The notes beneath the pieces are model-generated. The model was given only the letters and a program-made list of their open reading frames with translations. It was not told the DNA's origin and did not search any database. 8,742 nt of DNA. Origin: Bacteroidota bacterium. GTDB taxonomy: Bacteria > Bacteroidota > Bacteroidia > Bacteroidales > UBA4417. Location of the stretch: assembly GCA_020048595.1 (NCBI GenBank), contig JAIFMH010000008.1, forward strand, positions 1 to 8,742, read 5' to 3'. Position 1 is the stretch's first letter; the number at the start of each line of letters is the position of its first letter. Below are positions 5,994 through 8,742 of this stretch, piece after piece. The position numbers were made by a program, and so were the translations under genes.

Positions 5994-6228
5994 TACCAGG
6001 CACCGATTTTTGCCCAGGAAGTTTCAGAATAAGATGTTTAAGCATTAAAAATCACGTCTAAGAAAGATAGTTTTCTTACAATGCGTCAAAAACTCCGCAC
6101 GCTTCGCGAACACAAGGATTTTCCCGGTATTTTTTCTTAACGCTTTGCTAAAAAAATCTTCCAGTTCCTCCTTGCTGTTTTTCAGAACACTATCCCAAAA
6201 TCTGACATAATTTTTAAAACATCTAATT
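5814..6228. other. gene-poor interval, possibly decayed minus-strand sequence
   Basis: No plus-strand ORF of note lies here. On the minus strand two separate open stretches (5763-5993 and about 6045-6215) have protein-like composition, the second containing KNSKEELEDFFSKALRKN, but neither has a convincing start, and the second, if extended, overlaps the real small gene at 6229. A 7-bp hairpin TAAGAAA / TTTCTTA occurs at 6059-6078. The interval may be the remains of an older minus-strand gene. Confidence 0.3.
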
Positions 6229-6387
6229 ATGAAAGCAAAAATCGATACACTGGTAATGAACGCATGGGATGCATTTGTGAGCTTCGTTAATGACATCTAC
6301 GGAGATAACTTTCTCGAAACAGCAACACAAGAACAATTGGATTGGGAATGGAAACAGTTCTCAGGCAATTTGGAACAAAAAAAATAA
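6229..6387 (+). CDS. small hypothetical protein (52 aa)
   Basis: The ORF encodes 52 residues, MKAKIDTLVMNAWDAFVSFV and onward, ending NLEQKK. It is acidic, Trp- and Phe-containing and probably alpha-helical, with no signal peptide. Support for a real gene is the typical start context (atctaattATG), the balanced codon choice, and a strong terminator that overlaps its stop codon. A weak promoter-like TAATTTTT lies about 20 nt upstream. It stands alone between two terminators. The function is unknown; small acidic proteins on mobile elements include anti-restriction proteins and regulators, but nothing in the sequence points to one of these. Confidence 0.65.
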   Translation: MKAKIDTLVMNAWDAFVSFVNDIYGDNFLETATQEQLDWEWKQFSGNLEQKK

Positions 6388-6406
6388 GGCTTCGGCCTTT
6401 TTTTTT
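6386..6406 (+). terminator. intrinsic terminator with UUCG loop
   Basis: AAGGC-TTCG-GCCTT is followed by a run of nine T in total (6398-6406) and preceded by a run of A. The C(UUCG)G tetraloop is exceptionally stable. Because of the flanking A and T runs it should stop transcription from either side, including RNA from the leftward promoter near 6534-6562. Confidence 0.9.
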
Positions 6407-6428
6407 GTCGTTACACTTCCAAAAAGGT

Positions 6429-6479
6429 TTGAACGGATTGAACACTTTGAACGTGTTGAACACTTTGAACGTGTTGAAC
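6429..6479. repeat. six-copy 9-bp tandem array TTGAACNNN
   Basis: TTGAAC starts at 6429, 6438, 6447, 6456, 6465 and 6474, exactly 9 bp apart. Spacer triplets alternate ACT and GTG, giving an 18-bp higher-order unit present nearly twice. It lies in non-coding DNA between the terminator and leader copy 2. The period is a multiple of three, so overlapping frames show false peptide repeats. It could bind a protein cooperatively or be a slippage-prone array. Confidence 0.8.
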
Positions 6480-6533
6480 AGCCTGTCAAACATGCTCCTA
6501 CAAGTAAGACTACACTACACGCTTGTTCGATGA

Positions 6534-6562
6534 CAAAGATAGATGCCCGCCCGGAACAGCAA
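6534..6562 (-). promoter_or_regulatory. leftward Bacteroidota-type promoter at the edge of leader copy 2
   Basis: On the minus strand TATCTTTG (6541-6534) fits TAnnTTTG, with TTG (6562-6560) 18 nt upstream. Both boxes lie at positions homologous to those of the promoter in copy 1, although the spacer differs by 3 nt. A transcript would run through the TTGAAC array to the bidirectional terminator at 6386-6406, about 140 nt. Confidence 0.45.
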
Positions 6563-6674
6563 GGGTATAGCAAGCTCACTGTGCTCGCTTCAATGGTGGT
6601 TCCGCCCTTGCCCTTATCCGCCCGGGCATAAAGAAACATGGTCATAAACAAGCGTGCCAGATGCAAAAATAAAT

Positions 6675-6688
6675 CCACAGGGCAGTGG
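6675..6688 (+). promoter_or_regulatory. start-proximal hairpin of leader copy 2
   Basis: CCAC-AGGGCA-GTGG ends 8 nt before the ATG at 6697. Relative to copy 1 one base pair changed from C-G to A-T on both sides, a compensatory pair. The loop again matches TGCCCT (6609-6614) of the upstream arm. A GTG inside the right arm (6685) is unlikely to be the gene start. Confidence 0.6.
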
Positions 6689-6696
6689 TAAATCAA

Positions 6697-7047
6697 ATGT
6701 TAAAAGTAATTGTCGCAGGCGGAAGAGATTTTGAAGATTACGACCTGCTATCTGAAAAACTGGACAAAATGTTTTCTCAAAGGGATGATGTTGTAATAGT
6801 TTCCGGTATGGCTCGCGGCGCTGATTCCCTGGCTGTGAAATATGCAACAGAACACAAAATAAGAGTATCTGAATTCCCGGCACAATGGGACAAACATGGA
6901 AAGTCTTCGGGATTCAAAAGAAATATCGACATGGCCCGATTCGCTGATGCCTGTGTTTGCTTCTGGAATGGAAAATCAGTGGGCACACAACACATGATCG
7001 ATACTGCACGCCGATATGGTTTGAAACTTCGAATAATTAACTACTAA
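6697..7047 (+). CDS. SLOG-fold nucleotide-binding protein (DUF2493 / YspA-type)
   Basis: This 116-aa protein carries the full pattern of the DUF2493 branch of the SLOG superfamily: AGGRDF at residues 7-12, VSGMARGAD at 35-43, Trp64 in EFPAQWDKHG, GFKRN at 72-76, AD near 83-84 and GKSVGT at 92-97. SLOG domains are Rossmann-like folds that bind nucleotides or nucleotide derivatives; members have been proposed to act in nucleotide processing or sensing, including in conflict systems. The ATG at 6697 is preferred to the GTG at 6685 because it keeps the 8-nt distance to the leader hairpin and begins directly at the first beta strand (MLKVIVAGG). It lies 3 nt before the phosphoribosyltransferase gene and is probably translated together with it. 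Confidence 0.9.
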   Translation: MLKVIVAGGRDFEDYDLLSEKLDKMFSQRDDVVIVSGMARGADSLAVKYATEHKIRVSEFPAQWDKHGKSSGFKRNIDMARFADACVCFWNGKSVGTQHMIDTARRYGLKLRIINY

Positions 7048-7050
7048 GCC

Positions 7051-7689
7051 ATGAAAATCGAACGCATTCACCGCATTTCAACAGTGGTTAAAATGAAAAA
7101 CCACCGGGATTACAGCAATGCCAAATCCGGCGATTTCAATGCTGCTCAAAGCCTGATCTGGGAAACTATTCAGGATAACTCCATCTTTGAAAATCTATCC
7201 GGCTTTGTTTGCCCCGTAATGAAACCAAAAGGCAACCAAATCCCATTGGCGCTGGCGCAACACATGGCACTCAGCTCAAAGCTCACGCTTTGCGATTCTG
7301 TGTTTCTGCAACACGCTTCCCACGGTTCATCCATGGTCGAAAGACTTTATTATCAACCTTACTTTTCCGGAAAAGTAAAACCTGGTAATTACATCATCGT
7401 TGACGATGTTTATACCACCGGCCAAACACTCAAATCACTTAAGAATTATCTTGAGAGAAACGGAGCTGTTGTCACCAGCGCCTGGTGTCTTGGGTCCGGT
7501 CCATCAACCTTCTTTGAACCAAACCGATTGATGATAAAAATGCTTTTGGCTAAATTCCCATCCATATCAAATTACTTCGATATCGATGCACTCACCGTTC
7601 CTCAGATTGAGTACCTGCTCAGGTTATCCTCAATCAACCGTCTATGGCAGCTCCACTCAGACAACCAATTGGCGTTAAGTTTCGCTTAA
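7051..7689 (+). CDS. type I phosphoribosyltransferase-like protein
   Basis: The 212-aa protein has the PRPP-binding signature of type I phosphoribosyltransferases at residues 114-126 (YIIVDDVYTTGQT, with the acidic pair Asp118-Asp119). Upstream, KGNQIPLALAQHMA (60-73) could form part of the substrate pocket. Enzymes of this fold move the phosphoribosyl group of PRPP to or from a base or other acceptor; the specificity here cannot be read. The N-terminal ~50 and C-terminal ~60 residues look family-specific and are unfamiliar to me. It follows the SLOG gene after 3 nt, so the two form a unit, perhaps making or breaking a nucleotide compound. It may equally be a salvage enzyme. The stop codon lies inside the right arm of a perfect 13-bp hairpin. 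Confidence 0.8.
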   Translation: MKIERIHRISTVVKMKNHRDYSNAKSGDFNAAQSLIWETIQDNSIFENLSGFVCPVMKPKGNQIPLALAQHMALSSKLTLCDSVFLQHASHGSSMVERLYYQPYFSGKVKPGNYIIVDDVYTTGQTLKSLKNYLERNGAVVTSAWCLGSGPSTFFEPNRLMIKMLLAKFPSISNYFDIDALTVPQIEYLLRLSSINRLWQLHSDNQLALSFA

Positions 7690-7697
7690 CGCCAATT
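7667..7697. repeat. perfect 13-bp hairpin over the stop codon
   Basis: AATTGGCGTTAAG (7667-7679) and its exact complement (7685-7697) enclose the loop TTTCG. The TAA of the phosphoribosyltransferase gene (7687-7689) is in the right arm. No T run follows on the plus strand, only A, so it is not a classical terminator; it may stabilise the 3' end of the mRNA. Confidence 0.8.
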
Positions 7698-7845
7698 AAA
7701 AAACCAAATCATTTCAGCCCGCTTTGCGGCCTTAAATCCCTTTTTTTCCTGTATAATCATGTATTTTTATATACATTTTAATAAATTTTCCAACTCTCTT
7801 TTTTACCTGTATATCTTATTGGTTTTCTTATTATTAACTACTTTT

Positions 7846-7880
7846 TTCCAACTCATTCCAACTCATTCCAACTCATTCCG
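7846..7880. repeat. 10-bp tandem repeat TTCCAACTCA (3.5 copies)
   Basis: The unit starts at 7846, 7856 and 7866, with a partial fourth at 7876-7880 that changes to TTCCG. The period is one helical turn, so sites would lie on one face of the DNA. The last unit runs into the left arm of the terminator at 7875. It sits in a T-rich non-coding stretch (7690-7950). Confidence 0.8.
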
Positions 7881-7907
7881 ACCCTCTTTGCAGTCGGAGT
7901 TTTTTTT
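7875..7907 (+). terminator. intrinsic terminator before the 104-aa gene
   Basis: ATTCCGAC (7875-7882) pairs with GTCGGAGT (7893-7900) with one wobble, around a 10-nt loop, followed by a T run to 7907. It probably ends the SLOG-phosphoribosyltransferase transcript, or acts as an attenuator for the gene at 7951. Confidence 0.75.
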
Positions 7908-7915
7908 ACTTTTTA

Positions 7916-7945
7916 TTTGGTTTTTATATTCTTTTTTTTATTTTG
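7916..7945 (+). promoter_or_regulatory. near-consensus promoter for the 104-aa gene
   Basis: TTTG at 7916-7919 and TATTTTG at 7939-7945 are separated by 19 nt. The second box is one T short of TAnnTTTG. It ends 5 nt before the ATG at 7951, so the mRNA would be almost or fully leaderless. Confidence 0.4.
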
Positions 7946-7950
7946 TACCT

Positions 7951-8265
7951 ATGATTACATTGGAAGAATATCAACACGCCTTACAGATTGTTAAAGCTTA
8001 TAATCTTCAGCAAATTATAGATAAAGAGAACATTGAATCCGGTAATTTTAGATTAACCGATATACTTCCCACCAGGCCCAGGAATGTTATTCGCCAATAC
8101 AATACCTGTCCGATTTACGGTGGTTTTGAACTGATTTATATCCTCGATGTTGTTAAGCTTATCAAATTTACAGGAGATGTTGAAAGGCTTTTAAGGCTCA
8201 GAGGTCTTGGCCGACTTTCGTATGATATAATCATGTCACACGTAAAACCATATTTAGAAGTTTAA
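7951..8265 (+). CDS. hypothetical protein (104 aa)
   Basis: The protein begins MITLEEYQHALQIVKAYNLQ. I do not recognise it. The first ~30 residues look like an amphipathic helix; a second helical segment near the end (GDVERLLRLRGLGRLSYDII) is basic, and the composition would suit a small DNA- or RNA-binding regulator, which is inference only. The ATG at 7951 is chosen although the frame is open from 7759, because the extension is T-rich, runs through the tandem repeat and the terminator, and would give an implausible Phe/Leu-rich sequence. It has its own promoter candidate and terminates at TAA 8263-8265, overlapping the end of a minus-strand gene remnant. Confidence 0.8.
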   Translation: MITLEEYQHALQIVKAYNLQQIIDKENIESGNFRLTDILPTRPRNVIRQYNTCPIYGGFELIYILDVVKLIKFTGDVERLLRLRGLGRLSYDIIMSHVKPYLEV

Positions 8266-8413
8266 AAATGCATTGGGCGATTTCCGGAGTAACCGGAACC
8301 GGGCTTTTGCTCCAATCTTTTGTAATAACCAAAAGGATTTCCACGACAATCCCATATCGCGTACAGCCGCCACTACCATACAGTTGTGCCAACTGTTGTT
8401 CTATCTGAAGAAG
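8262..8413 (-). pseudogene. probable minus-strand gene remnant
   Basis: On the minus strand one frame (from 8372 down to a TAA at 8262-8264) encodes 36 residues of strongly protein-like character: WRLYAIWDCRGNPFGYYKRL, then an EQKPGSGYSGNRP stretch. A second frame just upstream (from 8413) reads LLQIEQQLAQLYGSG and would join it only by a frameshift; a TAG at 8373-8375 blocks the first frame from extending. No start codon is seen. It is best read as the frameshifted C-terminal piece of a dead gene, but I cannot name the family and chance is possible. Confidence 0.3.
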
Positions 8414-8438
8414 CTAAGGTATTCGACCATCAAACTTA

Positions 8439-8473
8439 TTGATTAACCTTCTAAGGAACAGAAGGTAATCAAT
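8439..8473. repeat. hairpin with 14-bp stem and one bulge
   Basis: ATTGATTAACCTTCT (8438-8452) pairs with AGAAGGTAATCAAT (8460-8473), leaving a single bulged A and the loop AAGGAAC. It directly precedes the third leader-related element. No T run follows on either strand. Confidence 0.65.
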
Positions 8474-8478
8474 TAACT

Positions 8479-8576
8479 GGGCAAGGGTAATACAAGCGCT
8501 TAACCGTAAAATATTTTCTCCCCGCAGAAAGAAGAAGTTCTCCGTGTAAAAAATTTTTTACTGGCGCCCCTTGCCC
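8479..8576. repeat. diverged third relative of the leader core, bounded by 9-bp inverted repeats
   Basis: GGGCAAGGG (8479-8487) and CCCTTGCCC (8568-8576) are perfect inverted repeats. The left flank CAAGGGTAATACAAGC matches CAAGGGTATAGCAAGC of copies 1 and 2 at most positions, and the right flank matches their CCCTTGCCCT. The middle is unrelated and ~40 bp longer; it holds a perfect 16-bp palindrome, GTAAAAAATTTTTTAC (8546-8561). No gene follows on the plus strand and the start-proximal hairpin is absent. Confidence 0.55.
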
Positions 8577-8592
8577 TCAAAGTTTTCCGGCC

Positions 8593-8742
8593 TCATGTTC
8601 TTACTTCGACTTCAGGCATACCGTCACTTCGTTCCGGCAGCAAAGTTCTGGGTTCCTCGAAAACTGTAAAGACGAAATTTTCGAAAACTCCTGATGGAAT
8701 ATTTTTCGAAAATTTTCCTTCGGATGCGTTCAGTTTTATCAA
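8593..8742 (-). CDS. possible 3' end of a minus-strand gene (partial)
   Basis: The minus-strand frame is open from the right edge to a TGA at 8593-8595, encoding 49 residues that end PERSDGMPEVEVRT. Composition and codon choice look coding (KNIPSGVFENFVFTVFEEP). I do not recognise the family and no start is in the window. The stretch also contains two TTTTCGAAAA palindromes, so it may instead be non-coding repeat DNA. Confidence 0.35.
   Translation of the reverse strand: MIKLNASEGKFSKNIPSGVFENFVFTVFEEPRTLLPERSDGMPEVEVRT
8678..8712. repeat. two TTTTCGAAAA palindromes 25 bp apart
   Basis: The 10-bp palindrome occurs at 8678-8687 and 8703-8712, with a related CTCGAAAAC at 8656-8664. They might be paired operator sites or simply repeats within a coding frame. 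Confidence 0.45.

Larger units (their letters stand above)
6534..6696 (+). promoter_or_regulatory. structured leader element, copy 2, before the SLOG gene
   Basis: This is homologous to 5154-5324. The arm is closed by ATGCCC 6543-6548 / GGGCAT 6624-6629, then CGG/CCG, AA/TT, and CAAGGG 6560-6565 / CCCTTG 6605-6610, with the identical inner block to 6590. The invariant GCGTGCCAGATGC is at 6652-6664, followed after 10 nt by the last hairpin, as in copy 1. Similarity stops at the start codon; the genes behind the two copies are unrelated. Confidence 0.7.

Noticed and set aside
6045..6296. 83-codon minus-strand frame
   Set aside because: Its first part overlaps the better supported 52-aa plus gene and no internal start is credible; kept only as possible decayed sequence.
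6290..6631. 113-codon plus frame with HFERVE repeats
   Set aside because: It crosses a strong terminator; the peptide repeat is only the 9-bp DNA array read in frame, and it runs into the leader.
6361..6696. Minus frame with a lipoprotein-like LVGACLTGC segment
   Set aside because: The segment is read from the leader flank and the array, starts inside the leader hairpin and crosses the terminator; the likeness is judged accidental.
7759..7950. N-terminal extension of the 104-aa gene
   Set aside because: The extension is T-rich, passes through a tandem repeat and a terminator, and the ATG at 7951 has a promoter just upstream.
8282..8396. Small hairpins TTCCGG/CCGGAA (8282-8298) and ACAGTTG/CAACTGT (8380-8396)
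   Set aside because: Short stems without T runs or repeats elsewhere; not distinguishable from chance within the gene remnant.
1..8742. CRISPR array, tRNA or rRNA
   Set aside because: The tandem repeats have 9-10-bp periods without unique spacers of CRISPR length, and no cloverleaf or rRNA motif was recognised.

Overview
The window looks like part of a mobile or extrachromosomal element (plasmid, integrative element or phage-plasmid) from a member of the Bacteroidota. This rests on moderate-to-low GC, A-rich start contexts without clear Shine-Dalgarno sequences, promoter-like motifs of the TTG / TAnnTTTG type typical of that phylum, and the gene families present. No integrase, relaxase, capsid gene, rRNA, tRNA or CRISPR array was recognised, so the class of element cannot be fixed.

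Left part (1-4741), replication module, all on + and tightly spaced: the tail of an unseen gene, a charged helical hypothetical protein, a complete DnaB-type replicative helicase (476 aa), a 46-aa ORF and a ~99-aa ORF in one frame split by a single TAA, a VapE-like P-loop ATPase (408 aa), a ~360-bp AT-rich non-coding block with nine exact copies of TGTAGTA/TACTACA, an 85-aa hypothetical protein and a 122-aa protein ending in the SSB-type tip DDLPF. Helicase, second ATPase, iteron-like array and SSB-like protein together suggest a self-contained replication region with its origin at about 3714-4075.

Middle (4742-6696), accessory zone: two short overlapping ORFs, a GC-rich cluster of perfect inverted repeats (4932-5056), then a ~170-bp structured leader directly before a RadC/JAB-type gene. 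After its terminator come ~400 bp with no convincing gene, a 52-aa gene that had been too short to notice, a UUCG-loop terminator, a six-copy 9-bp TTGAAC array, and a second copy of the same leader. The two leaders stand 8 nt past their last hairpin from the start codons of unrelated genes and show compensatory base changes in two helices. This is the most interesting signal in the window.

Right part (6697-8742): the second leader heads a SLOG-fold (DUF2493-type) gene, which is followed after 3 nt by a type I phosphoribosyltransferase gene; these two probably work together in nucleotide-related chemistry. A perfect 13-bp hairpin overlaps the second stop. Beyond it are a 10-bp tandem repeat, a terminator, a near-consensus promoter and an unidentified 104-aa gene. 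The last ~480 bp hold broken minus-strand reading frames, a diverged third relative of the leader core, several hairpins and the end of a possible minus-strand gene entering from the right edge.
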